From NCBI GenBank assembly GCA_963682025.1, contig OY821521.1, positions 57,569,408-57,633,407 on the forward strand: DNA of 64,000 bases, read 5' to 3'. The stretch comes from Cordilura impudica (Eukaryota > Arthropoda > Insecta > Diptera > Scathophagidae). The position numbers and the translations under genes were made by a program. The notes under the pieces were generated by a model. It was not told the origin of the DNA, made no database searches, and saw nothing but the letters and a program-made list of their open reading frames with translations. Positions 55,490 to 64,000 of this stretch are shown here, one piece after another (position 1 is the stretch's first letter; every line of letters starts with the position of its first letter).

Positions 55490-55567
55490 TTAACGAGCAT
55501 GATTTTTGCAGAAGGGACGTCCTCCCTTGTTGTAGAAGCTTTGACCCTCCAAGTTTTGTTTGCAGTA
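55490..55567 (-). CDS. Zasp52: Zasp52 last coding exon (end of final LIM domain)
   Basis: Acceptor TTTATCAG, then 25 codons and TAA: YCKQNLEGQSFYNKGGRPFC followed by KNHAR. It completes the last LIM zinc finger of Zasp52 (C..C of the second finger, ending C-x2-H). The sequence is nearly the Drosophila one. The gene product anchors alpha-actinin and integrin-linked complexes at Z-discs and muscle attachment sites (known for Drosophila). Phase 0 junction with the exon at 55759-55998. Confidence 0.93.
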   Translation of the reverse strand, partial: YCKQNLEGQSFYNKGGRPFCKNHAR

Positions 55568-55758
55568 CTGATAAATTTGAAAAAATAAGAAAGGCCATTA
55601 AAATAAATAAATTAAGACTTTACGATGAGTTTCAGAAAAGGTTAAGTTTAAAAAAAAATTAAAGTTATTAATAAATATAGCATTTTTTTTTAATTAGATG
55701 GCCATGTTAAGCATGACCTAGACCGTCAACAACTTGTTTGTAATTAACAAATACTTAC

Positions 55759-55998
55759 AGTGCAATTAAAACATTGGCTATGATAGTTGTGATTCAAAGC
55801 CTCAACCCATCTATCACCGGCCTCAACGGGGAAACCACAAGCATAACATTTAGTAGTGAACAATTCATTCCAATCGGCTTCACAGTAAGCCAAACCGTCC
55901 TCTAGGAAGAATGGAGTATTGCCAAACAATTTGCCACAATGGCCACAGGTAAAGCACTCGGGATGGAAGTGTTTGCCAATAGCGTTTAAACAATCACC
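55759..55998 (-). CDS. Zasp52: Zasp52 exon with LIM domain 3 and start of LIM 4
   Basis: Acceptor TATATTCCAG and donor ACT-GTAAGT; 240 nt, 80 codons, phase 0 on both sides. It begins GDCLNAIGKHFHPECFTCGH, giving H-x2-C-x2-C of LIM 3, continues FFLEDGLAYCEADWNELF, and opens the last LIM with TKCYACGFPVEAGDRWVEAL, then NYHSQCFNC. All zinc ligands that can be checked are present. It follows the constant exon at 59725-59908 after an intron of about 3.7 kb that holds the motif F and heptamer arrays. Confidence 0.95.
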
Positions 55999-56065
55999 CT
56001 GGAATATAAAAATATAAAAAGACAGCACCAAAATGAAAACCTTTAATCAACAAAAAATAAAAATA

Positions 56066-56097
<32 letters not shown>

Positions 56098-56100
56098 TAA
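56066..56100 (+). repeat. (AAT)n microsatellite
   Basis: About eleven AAT units in the intron of Zasp52. Confidence 0.85.
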
Positions 56101-56189
56101 GAGAGTTAAATTCAGATACGTCGACATTTCTATACCTTCTACCTGAGTATGGTTATAAACGCTCAAGTCATTGGAAGAAAATACCCAAA

Positions 56190-57485
56190 GTTATTTTTTA
56201 CCGAAAGGTACTTTTTTAAGAACAAGTAGTATTTTACAAAAAGACACCTTATTAGGAAATTGGAGTTTTCTAGGAAAAAGTTCTTTTTTAAGATATTTGT
56301 TTTTTAAATAAAATGTATTTTTTGAAGAAAATGTGTTTGCTTAAGAAAAGGTACTTTTTAAGAAAAAAGGTACCATTTTTAGAAGAGATACTTTTTAAGA
56401 AATGGTAGTTTTATATGTAAAAGTAGTTTTGAAAGAAAATATACTTTTACAAATTTTTAAGAAGAGGTTCTTTTTTAAGATGAAATACTTTTAAAGAAGA
56501 GATACTTTCTTTTAAAAATATTTTTTTTTCGTGGAAAACCTATTTTTTTTTAAACAAAGGTATTTGTTATTAAAAGGCATCTTGTTAAGAAAAAAATTTT
56601 TTTTTCCGAAACGATACTATTTGAATAAGTTAAATACTCTTTTTTGGTAGCTTTTTAAATAAAAATACATTCTTAAGAAGAGCTACTTCTTTAAGCAAAG
56701 GCAGTTTTTTAAGAACAGGTACTTTTTTAAGAAAAGATACTATTCAAGAAAACGTATTTATTTAAGAAAATGTACATTTTATAGAAAAATTATATTTTAA
56801 TAATCCAACCTTTTATAGGAAAAGATAGATATTAAGGAAAACTTAAATGCAAGTAAGAAAATATAATTCTTTAAGAAAATATAATTTTTAAGAAATAGTT
56901 CCTACTACTTTAAGAAACAGTATTTTTTCAAGAAAATTTCCTTTTTGAAAAAAGGTACTTTTTTTTTAAGAAAAAGTATTTTTTTTACGTTGCTTTTTTA
57001 AGAAATCATACTTTTTTTAAGAAAAGTTAATTTCTTACTTTTTAACAGAGGTACCTATTTAAATAAAAGGTACTTTTTTCCGAAAAGATACTCTTTCAAG
57101 AAAAGGTACCGTTTTAACAAAATATACTTTTAAGGAAATATACTTTTTTGTGTATAATTTTTTTAATAAGAAAATTTTTTAAATAAAAGGCATTTTTAAA
57201 TTTTTTTTAGGAAAAAAGTACTTCTTTAAGAAAAGTTAATTTTTTAGAAAATGTACTTTTTAAAAAATGTACTTTTTTAAGAAAGGGAATTTTTTTTAAT
57301 AGAGGCGAATTTTTTACTAAAGGTAAATTTTTTAAGAATATGTGCTTTTTTAGATAAAACGGTTTCTTTAAGAAAATGTACTTTCTAAGTAAATGTACCC
57401 TCGTATGAAAATGTACGTTTTTTGAGAAACTTTGCAATTCTAGGAAACGCTTGTAAGTAAAATAACTTTTTTAAGGTACTTAAAA
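56190..57485 (+). repeat. Motif F array within a Zasp52 intron
   Basis: Long degenerate array of AAGAAAAGGTACTTTTTTAA units, in the plus orientation, that is opposite to Zasp52 transcription. Its minus-strand translation at 57207-57437 (LKK/FLKN-rich) is not a gene. Confidence 0.85.
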
Positions 57486-57689
57486 GGGGTTAAATCGGGT
57501 GTAACTGCTTGGACACGATCAAGAATATAGAAACCTTTAAAAAAGAAACAAAAAACATAGTGTGTTTGTTGTAATATTTTAGTATATGAGCTATGATAGT
57601 GGTATTGCCACATAATTTTTTATCGTTATCATGATACAATAACAAAAATCGCCAATATGAATTAAAATATATAATCCCTAATGAAAAAC

Positions 57690-59490
57690 GATAAATGAAA
57701 AATGTTAAATTAAAATCGAAAAATGAAATGTAAACTGAAAAATGAAAAATGAAATAAGAGAAATAAAAAATGGAAATTGAAAAATGAAAAATAAAAAATG
57801 AAAAATTAAAAATTAAAAATCAAAAATTAAAAACTAAAAACTAAAAATTAAAAATTAAAAATTAAAAATTAAAAATTAAAAATTAAAAATTTAAAATTAA
57901 AAATTAAAAATTAAAAATTAAAAATTAAAAATTAAAAATTAAAAATTAAAAATTAAAAATTAAAAATTAAAAAGTAAAAATTAAAAATTAAAAATTAAAA
58001 AATTAAAAAATAAAAATTAAAACTTAATAATTAAAAATTAAAAATTAAAAATTAAAAATTAAAAATTAAAAATTGAAAATTGAAAATTAAAAATTAAAAA
58101 TTAAAAATTAAAAATTAAAAATTAAAAATTAAAAATTAAAAATTAAAAATTAAAAATTAAAAATTAAAATTAAAAATTAAAAATTAAAATTAAAATTAAA
58201 AATTAAAAATAAAAAATTAAAAAAAAAATTCAAAATTCAAAATTCAAAATTCAAAATTCAAAATTCAAAATTCAAAATTCAAAATTCAAAATTCAAAATT
58301 CAAAATTCAAAATTCAAAATTCAAAATTCAAAATTCAAAATTCAAAAATTCAAAATTCAAAATTCAAAATTCAAAATTCAAAATTCAAAATTCAAAATTC
58401 AAAATTCAAAATTCAAAATTCAAAATTCAAAATTCAAAATTCAAAATTCAAAATTCAAAATTCAAAATTCAAAATTCAAAATTCAAAATTCAAAATTCAA
58501 AATTCAAAATTAAAAATTAAAAATTAAAAATTAAAAATTTAAATTAAAAATTAAAAATTAAAAATTAAAAATTAAAAATTAAAAATTAAAAATTAAAAAT
58601 TAAAAATTAAAAATTAAAATTAAAAATTAAAAATAAAAAATTAAAAATAAAAAATTCAAAATACAAAATTCAAAATTCAAAATTCAAAATTCAAAATTCA
58701 AAATTCAAAATTCAAAATTCAAAATTCAAAATTAAAAATTCAAAATTCAAAATCCAAAATTCAAAATTCAAAATTCAAAATTCAAAATTCAAAATTCAAA
58801 ATTCAAAATTCAAAATTAAAAATTAAAAATTAAAAATTAAAAATTAAAAATTAAAAATTAAAAATTAAAAATTTAAAATTAAAAATTAAAAAATAAAAAT
58901 TAAAAATTAAAAATTAAAAATTAAAAATTAAAAATTAAAAATTAAAAATTAAAAAATAAAAATTAAAAATTAAAAATTAAAATTAAAAATTAAAAATTAA
59001 AAATTAAAAATTAAAAATTAAAAATTAAAAATTAAAAATTAAAAATTAAAAATTAAAAATTAAAAATTAAAAATTAAAAATTAAAAATTAAAAATTAAAA
59101 ATTAAAAATTAAAAATTAAAAATTAAAAATTAAAAATTAAAAATTAAAAATTAAAAATTAAAAATTAAAAATTAAAAATTAAAAATTAAAAATTAAAAAT
59201 TAAAAATTAAAAATTAAAAATTAAAAATTAAAAATTAAAAATTAAAAATTAAAAATTAAAAATTAAAAATTAAAAATTAAAAATTAAAAATTAAAAATTA
59301 AAAATTAAAAATTAAAAATTAAAAATTAAAAATTAAAAATTAAAAATTAAAAATTAAAAATTAAAAATTAAAAATTAAAAATTAAAAATTAAAAATTAAA
59401 AATTAAAAATTAAAAATTAAAAATTAAAAATTAAAAATTAAAAATTAAAAATTAAATATTAAATATTAAATATTAAAAATTAAAAATTAA
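57690..59490 (+). repeat. Heptamer arrays (GAAAAAT, AAAAATT, AAAATTC) in Zasp52 intron
   Basis: The order is: degenerate AAAAATG/GAAAAAT units to about 57830; AAAAATT to 58225; a homogeneous AAAATTC block 58228-58511; AAAAATT to 58650; a second AAAATTC block 58655-58816; then AAAAATT to 59453, ending in AAATATT. About 1.8 kb in total, with little point variation in the last block. Confidence 0.97.
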
Positions 59491-59724
59491 AAATATTATT
59501 AATATTATAATAATATAATATAATATTAATATTAATATCCATTACTCATATATAACAAATACATTGAATTTTAAGTTTTCTTAGCGGTGTCTCCAGATTT
59601 GAGGACACACATTTTAGTGTAATCTTACTTATTATAGCCACTTTCAATAACGACCCATTCGAAATAATGTGAAAACTAGTGACAAATACTATTTTTACTA
59701 ATATTGTTAAGCAGCCACACTTAC

Positions 59725-59908
59725 CTTAATTTTACCAGCGCATTTGCTGCAAGTGGGAGCCAAAAATTTCTCAAAACAATATTCACAATAGAGGTCACCC
59801 TTTTCCTCAACAAAGCCAATATCTTGCAATGGACGACGGCAGTTGCCATTGACACAGTGGAAGTGTTCGGGACACCATATCTTACCCAAGGCAGTAATGA
59901 AGGGACCC
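59725..59908 (-). CDS. Zasp52: Zasp52 constant exon, body of LIM domain 2
   Basis: Acceptor TTTTCTCTAG and donor AAG-GTAAGT; 184 nt, entering in phase 2 and leaving in phase 0. It encodes GPFITALGKIWCPEHFHCVN, then GNCRRPLQDIGFVEEKGDLY and CEYCFEKFLAPTCSKCAGKIK. The first two zinc ligands of LIM 2 come from the upstream exon, while H-x2-C (HFHC) and the second finger are here, with the unusual C-x4-C (CVNGNC) known from Drosophila Zasp52. The end, PTCSKC, starts LIM 3. Either of the exons at 60016-60919 and 62325-64000 can splice to it in frame. Confidence 0.95.
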
Positions 59909-60015
59909 CTAGAGAAAATAATTAAATTTTTTTTTATTTTTTTACTCAAGAAAATTTAAAGAAATGTTAGTCAAAAATTTGTTAAGCATGAAAAGCAAAA
60001 ACAACAAACACTTAC

Positions 60016-60919
60016 GAGGTTATTTCATTATTGCACTGGCAACATATGGGTTTCTTACCATCCTTCAGCAGCTGACTTACTATCTCTTCATTTTCTGGTG
60101 ACATAGGTTTATTGGGATCTTCTCCCGGCTTGCCTAAGGCCTTGACACTTATACTAAATACTGGACCATCTTTTGGTTGTTCGTTTTGTGTTTGTGTTTC
60201 TATGTAAGATCTTCTATCGGTAGCATGACTGGCTCTTCTGTTGGAACGATCATTATTGCGATATATCACAGTTTCGGAGGGAGGTAGATTATTACCAGCT
60301 AATGCTAGACTAACAACGTTTTCCGATTTTGTTGCAGTAGCTAAGCCTGTTATGGGCGTAATTTTTTTATCACACAAAACCAAAACTTTACTCATGGGAT
60401 GATTTACAGGCAAGTCGTTTGTATAAACTCCCTTGGGTACTTGGGGTTGGGCTTTAGATTCGCCAGGCTTAATGGGCTTAATTTCAACATTTTGATGCAC
60501 AGCTATAACCGGTTTTAAGGCAGCCGGTTCTGAGGGGCTTATGTCCTTGAAGTCGTCTAAGTCTAAACGTTTACGAACCAGCATTGGACTTCTGGCCAGA
60601 TTCGAACTACTGTTGCTAAGTAAACTTACCGAGCTGCTGCTATGTGATGAGGGCATACCATTGCCATTATTGGCCAAACGGGCCTCCAACATATTCGATA
60701 TAACTTTTCCAGCCTCAGCCATGAAATTGTCCATTTTGTGGCCCATATTAATTTTACCAATGGATTCGTTAAGCATGGCGGTGGGATCTTCATGTGGTAG
60801 CTGTAAGTCAGTCGGCTGTAAGGAGGCATTTTTGGTTAAGGCAGCATTAGCCTTGGAGAAAGCATTAGTTTTGCGCGGTAAAGTATCACTTAGCATTGAT
60901 GGTTTTACTAAGGGTTCTG
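60016..60919 (-). CDS. Zasp52: Zasp52 alternative exon ending in a half LIM domain
   Basis: Possible acceptors ACATTTAG (exon start 60919) or the following CAG; donor CTC-GTAAGTG. At 904 nt it starts after one base of a codon and leaves two. It encodes a Ser/Lys/Pro-rich linker: SMLSDTLPRKTNAFSKANAA, FMAEAGKVISNMLEARLAN, a SSHSSSSVSLLSNSSSNLAR tract, RKRLDLDDFKDISPSEP, ISVKALGKPGEDPNKPMS, and ends KPICCQCNNEITS. The C-x2-C (CCQC) would pair with the LIM 2 body in the next exon. Compared with the exon ending in MCHSCNIHIR, this offers a different first finger. Because the incoming phase (one base) does not fit the outgoing phase of that exon (two bases), the two should not be spliced together directly. 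Confidence 0.85.
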
Positions 60920-62324
60920 CTAAATGTATTAATAAAGAAAACGAAGCAAACAATAACAAATCAGGGGTTAGTTAAACGAGTAAGAACAAAACAATACATG
61001 CATAAATAATATAAATATGTACACAAATATTAAGTTCTTAAGAAATAAAGGCTTAAAATTTAACTGAAAGTTTTTTCATAAGAGATACAAAAAATAGAAC
61101 TAATACATTCAGGATTTCGAATGTATTGGTTCCCATAAGAAATATTCATCCTTGAATTTAAAAAGTGGTTTCGCATAAACTATGAAAATATTTGAATTTT
61201 TATTTCATATATTTAAAGAATCCTCAAATAAGACTAAATACCAGAGTCATTTAAACACCCGGAGATGCTCTGGAATAGATTAAAAGCTTTGCGAAATATG
61301 GTTACATAGGTAGCCAGCTAAAAAAGCAAGTATAATTGGAAGTCAAATGACTCATTATAATACCCTAAACTACACGTATTTCCTTAGGCCTGGATATTTA
61401 TAGAGTAGATTTTCTACTGACTTGTCTTCCTCAACATCCTCACATAAATTCGTTCTCAAGACATCAATTCGTTCAGCCTTTCATCAAGTGTGTGTGTCTA
61501 GCGAGTAGTCTTATAAGAAAGCCGATCATCCACAACCAAGGTGCGTTTTAGTTCTACTCAGTTAGGGGCCATATGATCTGGGATATTCTACAGGAGGTGA
61601 GTTGCATTCACCTCAATTTAATTTCCCATTTCATCGATGAGATTCCATACACTGGCTTCTCTTCCTCCACATCTTCTCTTCATCCACATAATTTCAGACA
61701 TTTGTCCAATAGTTTAGTGAGCATGCCGTTCAACTATTGGCAAAACAGAAAGGGACAAAGTACGGAGTATTCTACAAGAGGTCAGTTGCGTTCACCTTGT
61801 ACTCAATATATATCCCGATATTTCATCACTGATGTTTAACACTTCCGATAAAGGAATTACAATCGGCTCTTCCAACGACTCAGAGCTACTCCGAATACGT
61901 GCCAACTCGTTTCTTATAACCTATGGCGAAACCTATACTAGCCACACATCATTTCATATAAATTTTTAAGGGACCTAATACATTCCCTCAAACCCTTTGA
62001 TTCGAAGGTTTTGAGATCAGTGAGACGAATTACACATCTGTTCTTACAACTTTTGTTCAAATATGGAACACAAAATATATTATTGATATTAAACGTATTA
62101 ATCCATCTAAGACTCTTCAGGATTTCCAAAGGAAAAACTTATGACTCATTGTAAGAATTAAAAAAAAAACACTTAAAACTAAAAAACAACAGCGTTACAC
62201 TTATCAAAAACAAAACTCATGCAAAGAAAACAATAACAATAACAAAAAACATTGGGGATTCCAAACTTTAGCACAATTATTAAGTAAAATGCAAAAAGTT
62301 GTCGCTGATGGTATCAATCCTAAC
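60920..62324 (-). other. Zasp52: Zasp52 intron between the alternative exons
   Basis: No further exon was recognised. The sequence at 61400-61900 is less AT-rich and contains a direct repeat of about 90 bp diverged in parts (CATTCACCTCAATTTA/GTTCACCTTGTACTCA, GGATATTCTACAGGAGGTGA and GAGTATTCTACAAGAGGTCA at 61580 and 61766), probably a mobile remnant. Confidence 0.5.
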
Positions 62325-64000
62325 CTGATATGGATATTGCAGCTATGGCACATTGGTACACGTACACCGGGAGCAGCGGCCTTATTCAAAATGCCACGGC
62401 CACGCTTAGGAGCAGATGTTGCACTATAGGCCCCACCTTTAGGAGCCATACCACCTGTAGCAGAATCATCATTTTTATTATTAGAAGGAGCCGAAATACT
62501 AGAATTTCTAGAAGCTGCAGCACTTGCTACAGAAGACGAGGCAGCAGCTGCGGCAGCAGATGTAGCTTGCGCTTGCATATTAGCTATATTGTGAGAAGCT
62601 GCAGCTTGCGATGGCTTAATACCAGCTGAACCTAAAGAAGCATTCGGCCGAGAGACATTGTTATTATTCGATTGTTGCAATATTTGTTGCTTGCAGCACG
62701 TATGACCGGGACGACAGAATGTGCCGGTAACTGGGCAAACACCGCTAGGTGGGGCACCAGTTGTTGTTGATGAAGTGATAGTAGCAGAAGTAGAAGTAGC
62801 ATTAAGGTTAGAGCCAGCTGTGATCGATTGATAAGCTTGATTATTAGTACAAGTAGTAGCAGATGTTTTGGTTAGACTAGAGCTAACGATATTAGCTTGT
62901 TGTTGTAGTTGTTGTTGTGAAGATGAAATTGTCGAAAGTGTACTTAATGATTTCTGTTGTTGTTGTTGCTCTTGTAGTGATGCTCCATACATAGCTGATA
63001 TTTGTTTTTGTTGAGACTGCTGTTGGAAGCTTGTTGAAGCCGGATCAACCAGCCTCTTATTAGGGGCTCCAGAAAGGCCATGGCATGGGGCCTGAGATTT
63101 ATCGTGAGTAGGCAACATTGGCTTTGTGGGGAACGATTCTTGACCTGCTTGAGTATGAAATTCTGGAAATTTCGTATCTGTCATTGCAGCAGCTCGAGCA
63201 GTTATAGCCTGAGATTGACTGGTCAAATTAGTGATCTCTTCCTCTAGGCCCGACAAACGTCTGGCTTGATTGGCTACGTAGCCAGTTTTACCATAAGATT
63301 GTCTTCTCTCCGACGTTGACTGTGATCCCGTACGTATTTCCACCATCTTAGCCGAAGAAGAGTGTTCAAATTCTTCAGTTACTTTTTGTCTACGTTCGAT
63401 TTGTGTATTACCGATTTGTGTGGTAGTTTGAGATTGCATTTGGCTTTGTTTCTGTTCTTCCGAATGTGATGTCTTTTCACTTCGCTGCATGGTCATATTA
63501 CCGATTTGTAGTTCTTGTCTTTTCTCTGGTTCTTCCATGTAACTTTGCATAGCTGATTGGGTACCGGTAGTAGTATGCGAGAGCAATCGTTCTTGATGTT
63601 GAGCCTGCTGAGCTCCCAAATAACTTTGGCCCGTAGTTATGGAACCAGCTTGCAAAACACGAGGGCTTACAGCCGCTACTTCGTTGTCTTTGATACGAGG
63701 TGCTCGAATTGCAGCCAAGGGATTTGGTGGTGGTCCAGGAGCTGGAGATCTGGCCCGATCTGGAAATGGAGAAGCTGAAGAGCGATTGTAAGCACGAGCA
63801 TGAGTAGCATCTTCTTCATAGAAGCATAGCTTTTCAGCTGTCTGGTAGTATGGTGTAATGGGGGCTGGTTTACTGATCGTGGAAGGCGTAAATGGACGTG
63901 AAGGTGTCTGAGATTGATCCCTCACCATGTGTTCATCTAAAGCTTGGAAAGCCATGGTCACTGGTCCCGAGCGATCTTCAATTATAATTGGTATCGTGGG
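62325..64000 (-). CDS. Zasp52: Zasp52 large low-complexity exon (5' end beyond window)
   Basis: The frame is open to the window edge (it begins PTIPIIIEDRSGPVTMAF) and ends at ATATCAG before GTTAGG, leaving two bases in phase for the exon at 59908. About 558 codons. Landmarks: FYEEDATHARAYNRSSASPF, a Pro-rich RARSPAPGPPPNPLAA, many Gln/Ser-rich stretches, GKTGYVANQARRLSGLEEEI and TNLTSQSQAITARAA (conserved in Drosophila Zasp52), a poly-Gln region near 62950-62975, SGVCPVTGTFCRPGHTCCKQ (Cys-rich), Ala-rich SAAAAAASSSVASAAAS, and KRGRGILNKAAAPGVRVPMC with HSC, the first Cys pair of LIM 2. The rest of the gene (PDZ, ZM motif, LIM 1) is off the right edge. Confidence 0.93.

Noticed and set aside
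56066..56100. Possible CRISPR-like or satellite array
   Set aside because: Simple AAT microsatellite without spacers; no CRISPR-type array exists in the window.
60541..60975. Plus-strand 144-codon frame
   Set aside because: Antisense shadow of the Zasp52 alternative exon; serine-rich coding gives leucine-rich antisense.

Overview
This window looks like nuclear DNA from a higher fly, most likely a calyptrate (blow-fly or house-fly type). The DNA is very AT-rich, the exons are short and split by GT-AG introns of up to about 21 kb, and the right end encodes an almost Drosophila-like Zasp52. Species is an inference. There is no bacterial-type gene order, no CRISPR array and no RNA gene that I can recognise.

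Two host genes are supported. On the minus strand, 55.49 kb to the right edge carries the 3' half of Zasp52 (PDZ/LIM protein of the muscle Z-disc). It comprises a long low-complexity exon that runs off the window, an alternative exon at 60.0-60.9 kb, and three constant exons that complete the last three LIM domains. The two long exons each supply the first Cys pair of the same LIM domain and have incompatible phases with one another, so they look like alternatives. On the plus strand, three exons (24.17, 24.78 and 45.94 kb), all joined in the same codon phase, encode the PPxY-rich tail of an unnamed, probably membrane-anchored protein. Its 5' exons lie outside the window or were not found. The two genes converge tail to tail.

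The rest is intron or intergenic DNA packed with mobile-element remains. 0-24 kb: a TE-derived gene fragment, short Helitron-like copies, several copies of an ~0.78 kb repeat with a 20-bp palindrome at one end (family A), a Tc1-like transposase pseudogene, a second TE-derived pseudogene inserted into a family A copy, and a Helentron with a helicase remnant. 25-33 kb: foldback elements, a family A copy nested inside another in opposite orientation, a TTAA-flanked MITE, a ~120-bp tandem repeat and non-LTR retrotransposon fragments. 33.06-35.82 kb: a DNA transposon with ~580-bp terminal inverted repeats and a 417-codon open frame. 36-45 kb: more non-LTR fragments, a decayed hAT element with an intact 8-bp target duplication, and the two ends of a relative of family A. 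45-57 kb: long arrays of a degenerate ~18-bp motif built on AAAAGGTACTTTTT.

Large simple arrays occur at 5.0-6.36 kb (AAAAT pentamer) and at 8.1, 15.4-16.5 and 57.7-59.5 kb (heptamers of the AAAAATT/GAAAAAT/AAAATTC type).

Family names rest on protein motifs and terminal structure read by eye; no database search was possible.
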